Assembly: GCF_003596405.1 (NCBI RefSeq)
Contig: NZ_QYUR01000002.1
Coordinates: 1,194,501-1,258,500, forward strand
Direction of reading: 5' to 3'
Source: Pseudomonas cavernicola
GTDB taxonomy: Bacteria; Pseudomonadota; Gammaproteobacteria; Pseudomonadales; Pseudomonadaceae
Length of the DNA stretch: 64,000 nucleotides
Part shown: piece after piece, positions 1 to 10,864 of the stretch
How positions within the stretch are numbered: the stretch's first letter is position 1
Layout of the letters: each line of letters opens with the position of its first letter
Notes under the pieces: model-generated
Databases searched by the model: none
What the model saw: only the letters and a program-made list of their open reading frames with translations
Told to the model about the DNA's origin: nothing
Made by a program: the position numbers and the translations under genes

Positions 1-1324
<1,324 letters not shown>

Positions 1325-2005
1325 TCAGCCGTTGCGTAGTGCCGCCAAGGTTTGCCGTTGTTGGCCGGCAGCATCGAAGTTCTCTGCCGCCAGCCAGCGC
1401 TCGAAGGCGCGCCGCACGGCCGGCCATTCGCTATCGAGCATGGCGTACCAGGCGGTGTCGCGGTTGCGATCCTTGATCACCATGTGCTGGCGGAACAACC
1501 CCTCGTATCCGAAGCCAAAGCGCTCGGCGGCACGTTTCGAGCGGGCGTTCTGCGCGTTGCACTTCCATTCCAGGCGGCGGTAACCCAGCTCGAAGGCGTA
1601 TTTGGCTAACAGGTAAATCACCTCGCTCGCCTGCGCGGTGCGCTGCATGGCGCGGCCGTAGCAGATATTGCCGATCTCGATGCTGCCATGGGCCGGGACG
1701 ATGTTGAGAAAACTGAGCAAGCCTTGGGCGCTTGCGCTGGCCAGGTCGATCACCGTGTAGAACAACGGATTGCTGGTCGCCGCATTGCCGGCCAGCCAGG
1801 CGTCGAAGGCGCTGCGCTCGCTGAACGGGCCATACGCCATGTAGTCCCAGAGCGCCGGGTCGGACTGCGGGCCTTGCAAGGCTTGCCATAAATCGTTGCC
1901 GTGGCGGGCCGGGTCGAGGGGTTCCAGGCGTACGCGCTGGCCGCTCAACGGCTGACGCTCAGGGGGGTTGGCTGGCTGCCAGTGCAGTAAAGGCTCGTTC
2001 GACAT
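1325..2005 (-). CDS. GNAT family N-acetyltransferase, RimJ/RimL type
   Basis: A 226-residue acetyltransferase of the GNAT fold, likely transferring acetyl from acetyl-CoA to an amino group of a protein or small molecule. The N-terminal SGQRVRLEPLDPARHG segment, the central strand IEIGNICYGRAMQRTAQASE (acetyl-CoA binding region) and LEWKCNAQNARSKRAAERFGFGYEG, with the Asn-Ala-Arg-Ser and Arg-Phe-Gly-Phe pattern, are typical of RimJ/RimL-like enzymes. It lies 38 bases downstream of the GNAT gene at 2044-2493 on the same strand, so the two may be co-transcribed, but they are not close paralogues. Substrate unknown. Confidence 0.85.
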   Translation of the reverse strand: MSNEPLLHWQPANPPERQPLSGQRVRLEPLDPARHGNDLWQALQGPQSDPALWDYMAYGPFSERSAFDAWLAGNAATSNPLFYTVIDLASASAQGLLSFLNIVPAHGSIEIGNICYGRAMQRTAQASEVIYLLAKYAFELGYRRLEWKCNAQNARSKRAAERFGFGYEGLFRQHMVIKDRNRDTAWYAMLDSEWPAVRRAFERWLAAENFDAAGQQRQTLAALRNG

Positions 2006-2043
2006 GGCGGGTTCTCGTGGTGGTGATTAAGGCATGCGGCCCG

Positions 2044-2493
2044 TTAAGGCAGGAGCTTGCGGTACTGAATGAAGCCAGAGCGCTCGGCGATGCGCTCGTA
2101 CAACTGAATGGCGGTGTGATTGCTTTCGTGGGTCAGCCAGTGCACTCGCGAGGCGCCGGCGGCATGCGCTTGCTCGTAAACGTGTTCGATCAGTTGCCGG
2201 CCGATGCCGGCGGTACGCTGACCTTCGCCGACGAACAGATCCTGCAGGTAACAGTAGTCGCCGGGCGTCCAGCAGGAGCGATGAAAGATCCAGTGCACCA
2301 GGCCGACGGCGCGCTCGTCCTGCCAGGCCAGCGCGGCATGCATAGGCTCGGTCGGATCGAGGAAACGCTGCCAGGTGACGGCGCTGGTGCCGGCGGGAAT
2401 CTCGGCCTTGTAGAACGCTTGATAACCCTGCCAGAGCGGCAGCCAGGCGGCGTGGTCGTCCTGGCCGATGGGGCGGATAGTGAGTGTGGTCAT
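2044..2493 (-). CDS. GNAT family N-acetyltransferase
   Basis: A 149-residue GNAT acetyltransferase. I place the start at the ATG whose product begins MTTLTIRPIGQDDHAAW; a longer frame reaches back into the interspersed repeat at 2504-2632 and is not credible. Motif A is visible as LFVGEGQRTAGIGRQLIEHV (R/Q-x-x-G-x-G/A CoA-binding loop), followed by GASRVHWLTHESNHTAIQLYERI, with the typical Asn and Tyr near the C-terminus. Similar short proteins act on amino acids, peptides or antibiotics; this one gives no clue to its substrate. Confidence 0.85.
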   Translation of the reverse strand: MTTLTIRPIGQDDHAAWLPLWQGYQAFYKAEIPAGTSAVTWQRFLDPTEPMHAALAWQDERAVGLVHWIFHRSCWTPGDYCYLQDLFVGEGQRTAGIGRQLIEHVYEQAHAAGASRVHWLTHESNHTAIQLYERIAERSGFIQYRKLLP

Positions 2494-2503
2494 AGTCTGT
2501 TCT

Positions 2504-2632
2504 CGTAGGTTGGTGCTGAGCCAAAGGCGATGCCCAACAACCGGCCTGTAAGGCCGGGCTTTCATGTTCAAGACCGCATATAGGAGTCGCCGACTCCTTG
2601 TTGGGCATCGCTACGTTCAGCACCAACCTACG
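2504..2632. repeat. Interspersed palindromic repeat, family A, copy 1
   Basis: The ends are inverted complements: CGTAGGTTGGTGCTGA on the left and the matching TCAGCACCAACCTACG on the right, with GATGCCCAACAA and TTGTTGGGCATC nested inside. Copies 2 (7591-7723) and 3 (21379-21528) share the same ends and inner boxes but differ in the centre. No transposase is present, so it looks like a small non-autonomous or REP-like element. It sits between the starts and ends of flanking minus-strand genes. Confidence 0.85.
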
Positions 2633-3272
2633 AAGCCCCTTTTGCACATTCGGCCATCCGCGCCGCCAGTGCGACCTCACTCGCCAAGGCGCTGCCGGCC
2701 AGTTGCTCGCGCACGCCAGCGCGGTCTTCCTGGCTACGGTTCTGGCTGAGTTTCCATTTGCCTTCCAGGCGCTCGATCGGCAGGGAGAAGCCGACGATGG
2801 CACGCAGCATGCTGTCCAGATAGTCCGCCGGCGCATCGCTGAGCGACCAGGGCTGCGCCCGGCCTTGTTCGTGCTGCCGAGTCAGTTGCGCCAGCAGTTC
2901 GCGCAGGCGCTGCGGGTCGTCGTAGACCTCGGCATGGCCATAGGCGTGTACGGCGATGTAGTTCCAGGTCGGCACTGCTTTGCCGTGCTCGGCCTTGCTC
3001 GGGTAATAGCTGGGGCTGACGTAGGCTTGCGGCCCAGGGAAGATAACCATGGCCTCGGCGCCGGCCGCGAGGCTTCGCCAGTGCGGGTTGGCCCGAGCGA
3101 AGTGGCCTTTCAAGGTGCCGAAGCGACCCTCTTCAGGGCTCAGCAGCAGCGGCAGGTGGCTGCTTTCGAAGCCGTTCGCGCCGTGGCTCAGTAGGATCGC
3201 CAAAGGCGTTTGCGCGATCTGTGTATGCAGTGTGGGCAGGTCTTCTTCGCGGAATGCGGGCGGCAGGTACAT
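2628..3272 (-). CDS. PaiB family FMN-binding protein
   Basis: A 214-residue protein of the PaiB family, a split-barrel FMN-binding fold first described as a negative regulator of sporulation and protease genes in Bacillus. The start is the ATG giving MYLPPAFREEDLPTLH, which matches the family's usual N-terminus and has GGAG about 8 bases upstream; a longer frame exists but is less likely. Family features include LLSHGANGFESSHLPLLL, FGTLKGHFARANPHW and VPTWNYIAVHAYG. It is divergent from the MocR-type regulator at 3394. Its last bases run into repeat copy 1. In Gram-negatives its function is not established. Confidence 0.85.
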   Translation of the reverse strand: MYLPPAFREEDLPTLHTQIAQTPLAILLSHGANGFESSHLPLLLSPEEGRFGTLKGHFARANPHWRSLAAGAEAMVIFPGPQAYVSPSYYPSKAEHGKAVPTWNYIAVHAYGHAEVYDDPQRLRELLAQLTRQHEQGRAQPWSLSDAPADYLDSMLRAIVGFSLPIERLEGKWKLSQNRSQEDRAGVREQLAGSALASEVALAARMAECAKGAS

Positions 3273-3328
3273 GGCAGTTCTCCGGCGGGATGAATGCATC
3301 CTAGGCCGGCTATTGGTCTGTTGTAAGA

Positions 3329-3340
3329 GCCATTAATGGC
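3329..3340. promoter_or_regulatory. Perfect 12-bp palindrome between divergent paiB-like and mocR-like genes
   Basis: GCCATTAATGGC is a perfect dyad. A second short dyad, GTGACGGTCAC, lies at 3366-3376, closer to the regulator gene. Both are in the 121-base divergent intergenic region and are candidate operators for the MocR-type regulator; binding is inference. Confidence 0.4.
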
Positions 3341-3393
3341 AATTTTCATTGGGCCAATTTAGGCTGTGACGGTCACCTATAGGTCAGCCGTCC

Positions 3394-4872
3394 ATGCCTC
3401 CGAACGCACCGCGCCCGCCGTTGCCGCTCGATCCCTCGGGCATTCATCTTGACCGCCGCCAAGGCTTGTCCCGTCAGCTGTATCAGGCGTTGCGCGAGCG
3501 CATTCTCGGCGGTCAGCTGAGCAGTCGCGTGCGCCTGCCGGCCAGCCGTGATCTGGCGGCGGCGCTAGGCGTATCGCGCAATACCGTGGTGCGCGCCTAC
3601 GACCAGCTATATGCCGAGGGCTATCTCGAGGGGCGCATTGGCGATGGCACCTATGTGGCGGAGTTAGCCAGCAGCGCCGCGCCGCCCAGCCCATCCGCGC
3701 CGGCGGCCAGTGCGCTGCACACGAGTCTGCTCAGGCGCTTGCAGAACAACCGCTTGCCCGCCCCGCGAGCCGGTGCGCCCCGAGCCTTTCGCGTCGGCAT
3801 CGCGGCGTTCGACCTGTTTCCTTTCGACATCTGGGCACGTTTGCAATCCAACTTCTGGCGTCATCCGCCCCTGGAGCGCCTGGGTTATGCCGAGGCTGCA
3901 GGCGACCCGCAGTTGCGCGAGCTGATCGCCGCCTACCTGCGCAATAGTCGCGGTCTGATCTGCGATCCAGCGCAGGTCATCATCACCAGTGGCGCCCAGC
4001 AGGCCATCAGCCTGTGTGCCCAGGTATTGCTGGAAGTGGGCGATGGCGTGGCGGTGGAAAACCCTGGTTATCGCGCTGCCGGACATGCCTTTGCGCTTGC
4101 CGGCGCGTGGCTGCATGGGGTCGCGGTCGACCAGGACGGTCTGGACACCACGCAACTGGCGGCACTAAAGGATTGCCGGCTGGCTTATGTGACGCCTTCG
4201 CATCAGTACCCAACCGGCGTCACCTTGTCCCTGCCACGGCGTTTGGAGTTGCTGGAGTGGGCCGAGCGCGAGCAGGCCTGGATCGTCGAGGACGATTACG
4301 ACGGCGAATACCGGTATCGCGGTACGCCGCTGTCACCCTTGGCCGCGCTCGATCGGCAGGGCCGTGTGCTGTACGTCGGGACCTTCTCGAAGATCGCTTT
4401 TCCTGGCCTGCGCCTGGGGTATCTGGTGGTGCCGCCAGCCTTGGCCGACGCCTTTACGCAGCTGCGCGCGCTAGGCGTACGGCACTCGGAAATCGGCACT
4501 CAGGCGGTGATGGCCGAGTTCATCGCTGCTGGGCATTTCCAGCGGCATATCCGTCGGATGCGCCGGGCTGCGCGTTCGCGTCGAGATGCGCTGCTCCGCG
4601 ACTGGCCGGAACAGATTGCCGGTTGTCAGCCGTTACCGGTGGTGGATGCCGGCCTGCATCTGAGCGTGCGGGTGGCCAGTCGGACGCGCGAGTGCGAGCT
4701 GATCGAGCAGGCGGCGGCGGTCGGGGTCGAGCTGAATGGCTTGAGCGATTACTGGCTGGCGGATTCGCCGGGCACGGAAGACGAGCGGGCCGGGCTGGTG
4801 CTGGGTTTTGCCGGGGTCGATGAAGCCAGGATTGCCGTGGCCCTGCAGGCGCTGCGTAAGGTCTGGGCATGA
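3394..4872 (+). CDS. MocR/PdxR-type transcriptional regulator (GntR HTH fused to aminotransferase-like domain)
   Basis: A 492-residue regulator with an N-terminal GntR winged helix (about 20-90; LSRQLYQALRERILGG and LPASRDLAAALGVSRNTVVRAYDQL) joined by a Ser/Ala/Pro-rich linker to a fold-type I aminotransferase domain (about 130-490). The PLP-binding lysine is K333 in TFSKIAFPGLRLGY; Asn-Pro-Gly-Tyr and EDDYDGEYRY are also present. Such proteins sense PLP or amino compounds and often control an adjacent divergent gene, here the PaiB-like gene. From memory the gene matches the P. aeruginosa MocR-type regulator near aspA. Its ligand is unknown. Confidence 0.9.
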   Translation: MPPNAPRPPLPLDPSGIHLDRRQGLSRQLYQALRERILGGQLSSRVRLPASRDLAAALGVSRNTVVRAYDQLYAEGYLEGRIGDGTYVAELASSAAPPSPSAPAASALHTSLLRRLQNNRLPAPRAGAPRAFRVGIAAFDLFPFDIWARLQSNFWRHPPLERLGYAEAAGDPQLRELIAAYLRNSRGLICDPAQVIITSGAQQAISLCAQVLLEVGDGVAVENPGYRAAGHAFALAGAWLHGVAVDQDGLDTTQLAALKDCRLAYVTPSHQYPTGVTLSLPRRLELLEWAEREQAWIVEDDYDGEYRYRGTPLSPLAALDRQGRVLYVGTFSKIAFPGLRLGYLVVPPALADAFTQLRALGVRHSEIGTQAVMAEFIAAGHFQRHIRRMRRAARSRRDALLRDWPEQIAGCQPLPVVDAGLHLSVRVASRTRECELIEQAAAVGVELNGLSDYWLADSPGTEDERAGLVLGFAGVDEARIAVALQALRKVWA

Positions 4873-4882
4873 AAAGGTTATT

Positions 4883-4947
4883 GTAGGAGCGAGCTCTGCT
4901 CGCGAAGCTCTTCGGGCAAAATCATCGCGAGCAGAGCTCGCTCCTAC
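4883..4947. repeat. GTAGGAGCGAGC-type inverted repeat pair
   Basis: GTAGGAGCGAGCTCTGCTCGCGA at the left is mirrored by TCGCGAGCAGAGCTCGCTCCTAC at the right, with an 18-19 base centre. This is the common GTAGGAGC element of pseudomonad genomes. It sits between the convergent MocR-type gene and aspA. Confidence 0.85.
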
Positions 4948-4980
4948 AGGTTTTGCGCATTTCCAATTGAGACAGAGGCA

Positions 4981-5014
4981 TAAAAAAAGGAGATGAGGGC
5001 TGGCCTCATCTCCT
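4981..5014 (-). terminator. Rho-independent terminator of aspA
   Basis: On the minus strand an 11-bp perfect stem (AGGAGATGAGG paired with its complement, 5-base loop) is followed by a run of seven T. It lies about 70 bases past the aspA stop. Confidence 0.9.
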
Positions 5015-5083
5015 GAATGGCGAGGGGAGAGTGATCCCCTTAGCCTGGTGAGCGTGTATCTGCAGCAGGATCGCGCGCTTAAC

Positions 5084-6508
<1,425 letters not shown>

Positions 6509-6603
6509 GATGTCAGTCATCTCAGGGTAGGCACGGACTAGGCCGCGATGCCGATTAGACTAGGCTTGAGCTTTGCATCAGGCCAATGCTGTTAAACGCT
6601 GCC

Positions 6604-6622
6604 CTATACCGAATCGGCATAG
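6604..6622. promoter_or_regulatory. Candidate LysR-type operator between aspA and its divergent regulator
   Basis: CTATACCGAATCGGCATAG is a 19-base near-perfect dyad containing a T-N11-A core, the usual LysR-family recognition pattern. It lies about 68 bases upstream of the regulator start and about 96 bases from the aspA start. Binding is inferred from pattern and position only. Confidence 0.5.
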
Positions 6623-6689
6623 TGTTGGTGTGACGCTGTCTCGTTGGCGAGCGTATAGATTGCAGTGATAACGGCCGAGGAGGCCCGTG

Positions 6690-7595
6690 GTGAACCTCGA
6701 AATGAAATGGCTGGAGGACTTCAGTGCCCTGGCCGCGACCCACAGCTTTTCCCAGGCGGCCGAGAAGCGTTTTGTCACTCAGCCAGCTTTCAGCCGGCGG
6801 ATTCGCAACCTGGAAGAAACCTTGGGACTGACCCTGGTCAACCGTGCCCGCACGCCGGTGGAGCTGACCGAGGCCGGGCAACTGTTCCTGGTCACCGCGC
6901 GCAGCGTGATCGAGCAGCTCGGTGATGTGGTGCGCCATCTGCATCATCTGGAAGGTCAGCAAGGCGAGGTGTTGCAGTTCGCCGCTGCGCATTCGCTGGC
7001 GCTGGGTTTCTTCCCGCCATGGATCGCGCGCTTGCGCAACGAGGGTTTGAATATCGCCAGCCGCTTGGTGGCGACCAACGTAGGCGAGGCGGTACACGCG
7101 CTGCGCGAAGGCGCCTGCGATCTGATTCTGGCCTTCTACGACCCAGATGCGGCCTTGCAGATGGACCCGGAAATTTTCCCCTCCCTACACTTGGGGCGCA
7201 CCGAGATGTTGCCGGTCTGCGCGGTCGGCACGAATGGCCAGGCCTTGTTCGACCTGGAGAGCGGCCAGAGCGTGCCACTGCTGGCTTACAGCGCGGGCGC
7301 TTTCCTTGGGCGGTCGGTGAATCTGCTGCTGCGCCAGCGGGGTTTGCGTTCGACGACGGTGTACGAGACGGCGATGGCCGATAGCCTGAAGAGCATGGCG
7401 TTGCAGGGTTTGGGAGTGGCCTGGGTGCCGCGTCTGAGCATCACCGCCGAACTGGCTCGCGGTGAACTGGTGGAGTGCGGCGGCCCCCAGTGGCATGTGC
7501 CGCTGGAAATTCGCCTGTACCGCTGCGCGCTGGTGCGCAAGGCGTCGGTGCGCCTGCTGTGGCGCAAGCTCGAGGGCGGGGCGGGGAGTGCGTAG
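6690..7595 (+). CDS. LysR family transcriptional regulator, divergent from aspA
   Basis: A 301-residue LysR-type regulator. The N-terminal helix-turn-helix (MKWLEDFSALAATHSFSQAA, then FVTQPAFSRRIRNLEETLG) is followed by the effector-binding domain. Two GTG codons (6687 and 6690) sit behind GAGGAGG; 6690 has the better spacing. An ATG at 6702 is less likely. Position and memory of the P. aeruginosa order suggest control of aspA. The TAG stop (7593-7595) is part of the outer edge of repeat copy 2, so the last codons may have been altered when the repeat arrived. Confidence 0.9.
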   Translation: MNLEMKWLEDFSALAATHSFSQAAEKRFVTQPAFSRRIRNLEETLGLTLVNRARTPVELTEAGQLFLVTARSVIEQLGDVVRHLHHLEGQQGEVLQFAAAHSLALGFFPPWIARLRNEGLNIASRLVATNVGEAVHALREGACDLILAFYDPDAALQMDPEIFPSLHLGRTEMLPVCAVGTNGQALFDLESGQSVPLLAYSAGAFLGRSVNLLLRQRGLRSTTVYETAMADSLKSMALQGLGVAWVPRLSITAELARGELVECGGPQWHVPLEIRLYRCALVRKASVRLLWRKLEGGAGSA

Positions 7596-7723
7596 GTTGG
7601 TGCTGAGCCGAAGGCGATGCCCAACAACCGGCCTGCAAGGCTGGGGCTTTTAGGTGGTTGCTGAGCGCCGGGAGTCGCGGGCGACTCCCTGTTGGGCATC
7701 ACTGCGTTCAGCGCCAACCTACG
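7591..7723. repeat. Interspersed palindromic repeat, family A, copy 2
   Basis: It has the same outer CGTAGGTTGG(T/C)GCTGA ends and inner GATGCCCAACAA boxes as copies 1 and 3. Its left edge supplies the TAG stop of the LysR gene. The right end runs into TTTTTT, so the folded RNA could also act as a terminator for that gene. Confidence 0.85.
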
Positions 7724-7792
7724 TTTTTTAAGTGTCGCGCCGGGCGCTGGACGGACGGTCGCAGCGGATACTCGCCAGCCCAGGCTTTGCGG

Positions 7793-7798
7793 TATACT
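7793..7798 (+). promoter_or_regulatory. Possible -10 box (TATACT) of purE
   Basis: TATACT lies about 140 bases upstream of purE. No good -35 hexamer is seen at the expected distance, so the call is tentative. The long leader that would follow contains the hairpin at 7858-7898. Confidence 0.3.
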
Positions 7799-7857
7799 GC
7801 GCGGCCTTTGGCCGGCCTCGCACCGGCCCTGGTCTTTCACACAGAAAGCCATTCGCC

Positions 7858-7898
7858 AACAAGCCACGCCTGGTCTCCAGCGTGGCTTGTTAGCTTTT
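7858..7898 (+). terminator. Terminator-like hairpin in the purE leader
   Basis: A perfect 12-bp stem (AACAAGCCACGC with its complement, 10-base loop) is followed after three bases by TTTT. It lies between the possible promoter and purE. It could be an attenuator or the end of a short leader RNA; the T run is short, so strength is uncertain. Confidence 0.45.
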
Positions 7899-7937
7899 GC
7901 CGCGCCTGCGGGCGCCCAATGAAGAAGAGGCACGACG

Positions 7938-8429
7938 ATGAGCGCACTGGTTGGCGTGATCATGGGCTCCAAGTCCGACTGGTCCACCCTTAGCCACACC
8001 GCCGAAATGCTGGACAAACTGGGCATTCCCTACGAGGTCAAGGTGGTTTCTGCCCACCGTACCCCGGACTTGCTCTTCCAGTACGCCGAACAGGCGGACG
8101 CACGCGGCATCCAGGTGATCATCGCCGGTGCCGGTGGCGCAGCCCACTTGCCGGGCATGTGCGCCGCCAAGACGCACTTGCCGGTGCTTGGTGTGCCGGT
8201 GCAGTCGTCGATGCTCTCGGGCGTCGATTCACTGCTGTCGATCGTGCAGATGCCCGCGGGCATTCCGGTCGCTACCCTGGCCATCGGCAAAGCCGGCGCG
8301 GTCAATGCTGCACTGCTGGCGGCGAGCATCCTCGGCCACCAGCATCCGCAGTTCCATGCCGCGCTGAAGCAGTTCCGCACTGAGCAGACGGATAGCGTGC
8401 TGGACAATCCAGACCCACGTGAGGCCTGA
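7938..8429 (+). CDS. purE: N5-carboxyaminoimidazole ribonucleotide mutase
   Basis: A 163-residue class I PurE, which moves the carboxylate of N5-CAIR to give CAIR in de novo purine synthesis. The phosphate-binding GSKSDWSTL near the N-terminus, SAHRTPD with the catalytic histidine, and the glycine-rich [14 protein letters not shown] and VPVQSS segments are all present. It has the usual length. It pairs with purK downstream, which supplies its substrate; the 149-base gap between them is unusually structured. Confidence 0.97.
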   Translation: MSALVGVIMGSKSDWSTLSHTAEMLDKLGIPYEVKVVSAHRTPDLLFQYAEQADARGIQVIIAGAGGAAHLPGMCAAKTHLPVLGVPVQSSMLSGVDSLLSIVQMPAGIPVATLAIGKAGAVNAALLAASILGHQHPQFHAALKQFRTEQTDSVLDNPDPREA

Positions 8430-8578
8430 GAGCCCCTTCCATCAGGGCTGCGACGCGGCGCAGTTGAGCGCCGTCCGCTGCTCGGAATGCTCATTTACTC
8501 GCGTGTAAACTCCGCTTCCTGCGCTGCGTGCGCCGCTCAACTGCTTGGTCTCGCCACCTACTGAAAGGGGCTCTATAA
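8430..8578. repeat. Long imperfect palindrome between purE and purK
   Basis: The two halves of the gap are imperfect inverted copies of about 55 bases each: AGAGCCCCTT near 8430 pairs with AAGGGGCTCT near 8564, and GCAGTTGAGCG near 8460 pairs with CGCTCAACTGC near 8533. The centre carries TCGGAATGCTCATTTAC. The RNA could fold into a long hairpin between the two coding regions. Confidence 0.7.
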
Positions 8579-9664
8579 ATGAAAATCGGTGTAATCGGTG
8601 GCGGCCAGCTGGGTCGTATGTTGGCTCTGGCGGGCACTCCGCTAGGGATGAATTTCGCCTTCCTCGACCCGGCGCCGGATGCTTGCGCCGCCGCCCTCGG
8701 CGAGCATATCCGCGCCGATTACAGCGACCAGGATCACCTGCGTCAGTTGGCCGACGAAGTGGATCTGGTGACCTTCGAGTTCGAGAGCGTGCCGGCGGAA
8801 ACCGTGGCCTTCCTCTCGCAGTTCGTGCCGGTCTACCCGAGCGCTGAAGCGCTGCGCATCGCCCGTGACCGCTGGTTCGAAAAGAGCTTGTTCAAGGAGC
8901 TCGGCATCCCCACGCCGGAGTTTGCCGACATTCAGTCGCAGGCGGATCTCGACGCCGCCGTCGCCCGTATCAGCCTGCCGGCGGTGCTGAAAACCCGCAC
9001 CCTCGGCTACGACGGCAAGGGCCAGAAGGTCCTGCGCAAAGCGGCCGATGTGACCGGTGCCTTCGCCGAACTGGGCAGCGTGCCGTGCCTGCTTGAAGGT
9101 TTCGTGTCGTTTAGCGGCGAAGTCTCGCTGGTCGCCGTGCGCGCACGCGATGGCGAAACGCGCTTCTATCCGCTGGTGCATAACACCCACGAGAACGGCA
9201 TTCTCTGCTTGTCCATCGCCAGCAGCGCGCATCCGTTGCAGGCGCTGGCGGAAGACTATGTTGGCCGGGTGCTGACCAAGCTCGACTATGTCGGCGTGCT
9301 GGCGTTCGAATTTTTCGAAGTCGACGGTGGCCTCAAGGCCAACGAAATCGCCCCGCGCGTGCACAACTCCGGGCACTGGACTATCGAAGGCGCCGAGTGC
9401 AGCCAGTTCGAAAACCATCTGCGCGCCGTCGCCGGCCTACCGCTGGGCTCGACTGAGAAAGTCGGGGAAAGCGCCATGCTCAACTTCATCGGCGAGGTGC
9501 CGGACGTTGCCAAGGTGATCAGCATTGAAGACTGCCACCTGCACCACTACGGCAAGGCCTTCAAGGTGGGGCGTAAAGTCGGTCACGCCACCCTGCGCAG
9601 CGCCGACCGCGCCACGCTGGACCGGCAGATCACCGCGGTTGAAACGCTGATCGGCAAAGCCTGA
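8579..9664 (+). CDS. purK: N5-carboxyaminoimidazole ribonucleotide synthase
   Basis: A 361-residue ATP-grasp enzyme that makes N5-CAIR from AIR, bicarbonate and ATP, feeding PurE. The N-terminal nucleotide-binding loop IGVIGGGQLGRMLALAG, the VLKTRTLGYDGKGQ ATP-grasp strand, FSGEVSLVAVRA and the C-terminal NEIAPRVHNSGHWT segment are typical. Length is normal for the family. It is the second gene of purEK. Confidence 0.97.
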   Translation: MKIGVIGGGQLGRMLALAGTPLGMNFAFLDPAPDACAAALGEHIRADYSDQDHLRQLADEVDLVTFEFESVPAETVAFLSQFVPVYPSAEALRIARDRWFEKSLFKELGIPTPEFADIQSQADLDAAVARISLPAVLKTRTLGYDGKGQKVLRKAADVTGAFAELGSVPCLLEGFVSFSGEVSLVAVRARDGETRFYPLVHNTHENGILCLSIASSAHPLQALAEDYVGRVLTKLDYVGVLAFEFFEVDGGLKANEIAPRVHNSGHWTIEGAECSQFENHLRAVAGLPLGSTEKVGESAMLNFIGEVPDVAKVISIEDCHLHHYGKAFKVGRKVGHATLRSADRATLDRQITAVETLIGKA

Positions 9665-9852
9665 GCCCGACCTTCTTTAGAAAAGGCCGGATTGCCGCTA
9701 GGCGCGTGTAGATGGAACCTCCGTGGCGCTCACTCGTCTGATGGCAAGGTGCCCGAGCCACGACTAGGCTCAGGCACTAGAACCCGCTCAAGCTCTGCGT
9801 CGCTCGCGACGACCTTGAACAGGCTCTTAGCCAATCACACGGAGGGAATGCT

Positions 9853-10098
9853 ATGGGCATCATCGGAACCATCATCATCGGCTTGTTGGCCGGCTTGGTC
9901 GCACGCTTCCTCAAACCCGGCGACGACAGCATGGGCTGGATCATGACCATCCTGCTCGGCATCGGCGGCTCGCTGGCAGCCACCTACGGCGGCCAAGCAC
10001 TGGGTTTCTACCAGGCCGGGCAGGCTGCCGGGTTTATCGGCGCGGTAGTCGGTGCCGTCATCCTGTTGGTGCTCTACAGCGTGGTCAAAAAGAGCTAA
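9853..10098 (+). CDS. GlsB/YeaQ/YmgE family stress-response membrane protein
   Basis: An 81-residue inner-membrane protein of the transglycosylase-associated (YeaQ/GlsB) family. Three hydrophobic glycine-rich helices are seen: about 2-20 (IIGTIIIGLLAGLVARFL), 29-48 (MGWIMTILLGIGGSLAATYG) and 55-78 (GAVVGAVILLVLYSVV), with the family's KPGDDSMGW loop between the first two. A clear GGAGGGAATGCT ribosome-binding region precedes the ATG. Members are often induced by stress; the biochemical role is unknown. Confidence 0.9.
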   Translation: MGIIGTIIIGLLAGLVARFLKPGDDSMGWIMTILLGIGGSLAATYGGQALGFYQAGQAAGFIGAVVGAVILLVLYSVVKKS

Positions 10099-10196
10099 AT
10101 CTCTCTGGCTCAGCCCTCTCCCGCCAGGGAGGGGTGCTGGCAACATGCCGCACGCATACCTGTGAGTCTTACCCCGTTTTTCCTTCGAGCTTTGCC

Positions 10197-10730
10197 ATGC
10201 GCCGTTTGCTTCTGATGACCCTGTTGCTGCTCAGCGGCCTTGCCCACGCCGAACTGCCGGAAACCGACTGGCTCGAGCTGATGCCCAACTCCGACCAGAA
10301 AGCCCTTGAGGCCATGCCGGAGATCAGCCACGACACACCCGAGGCGAATGGCACTTTCAACGGCAAGGGCGGGCTAAAGCAGGAAAAAGGCTTGCCGGCG
10401 GTCATGTACTCGGCCAAGACCGTGTCCGCCATGAACGGCAAACAGATCCGCCTCGGCGGCTATCCCGTGCCACTGGAAACCGACGGCAAAGGCCGCAGCA
10501 CCCTATTCTTCCTCGTCCCTTACCCTGGTGCCTGCATCCACGTCCCGCCACCGCCACCCAACCAACTGGTACTGGTGCGCTACCCCAAGGGCTTGAAACT
10601 GGACGACATCTACACCCCACTCTGGGTGAGCGGCACGCTGAAGGTCGAGCAGGTCAGTAATGATCTGGCCGATGCGGCGTATGCGCTGGATGCGAGCAAG
10701 GTGCGGGTGGTAGTGGACACCGATCTGTAG
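10197..10730 (+). CDS. Secreted DUF3299 protein
   Basis: A 177-residue exported protein of unknown function. The ATG at 10197 gives a good signal peptide (MRRLLLMTLLLLSGLAHA, cleavage before ELPETD); the frame is open further upstream but without a signal. The DUF3299 core follows: KQIRLGGYPVPLE, FFLVPYPGACIHVPPPPPNQ with its single cysteine before a proline run, and YTPLWVSGTLKVE. Family members are small periplasmic proteins sometimes found near ABC exporters and metal-related genes. Here no neighbour suggests a partner. Confidence 0.85.
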   Translation: MRRLLLMTLLLLSGLAHAELPETDWLELMPNSDQKALEAMPEISHDTPEANGTFNGKGGLKQEKGLPAVMYSAKTVSAMNGKQIRLGGYPVPLETDGKGRSTLFFLVPYPGACIHVPPPPPNQLVLVRYPKGLKLDDIYTPLWVSGTLKVEQVSNDLADAAYALDASKVRVVVDTDL

Positions 10731-10864
10731 CCAGCCGATCACTCGGTTTCGCTGAAGGTCGCAGCACTTTCCAAAACCACATCGGCAAAAAACAACTCAG
10801 TCGGGGGGCCAAAACCAGCAGATCCCCCCATCGGCGGACAAGGCTTCGCGGCGTCATGACACGC

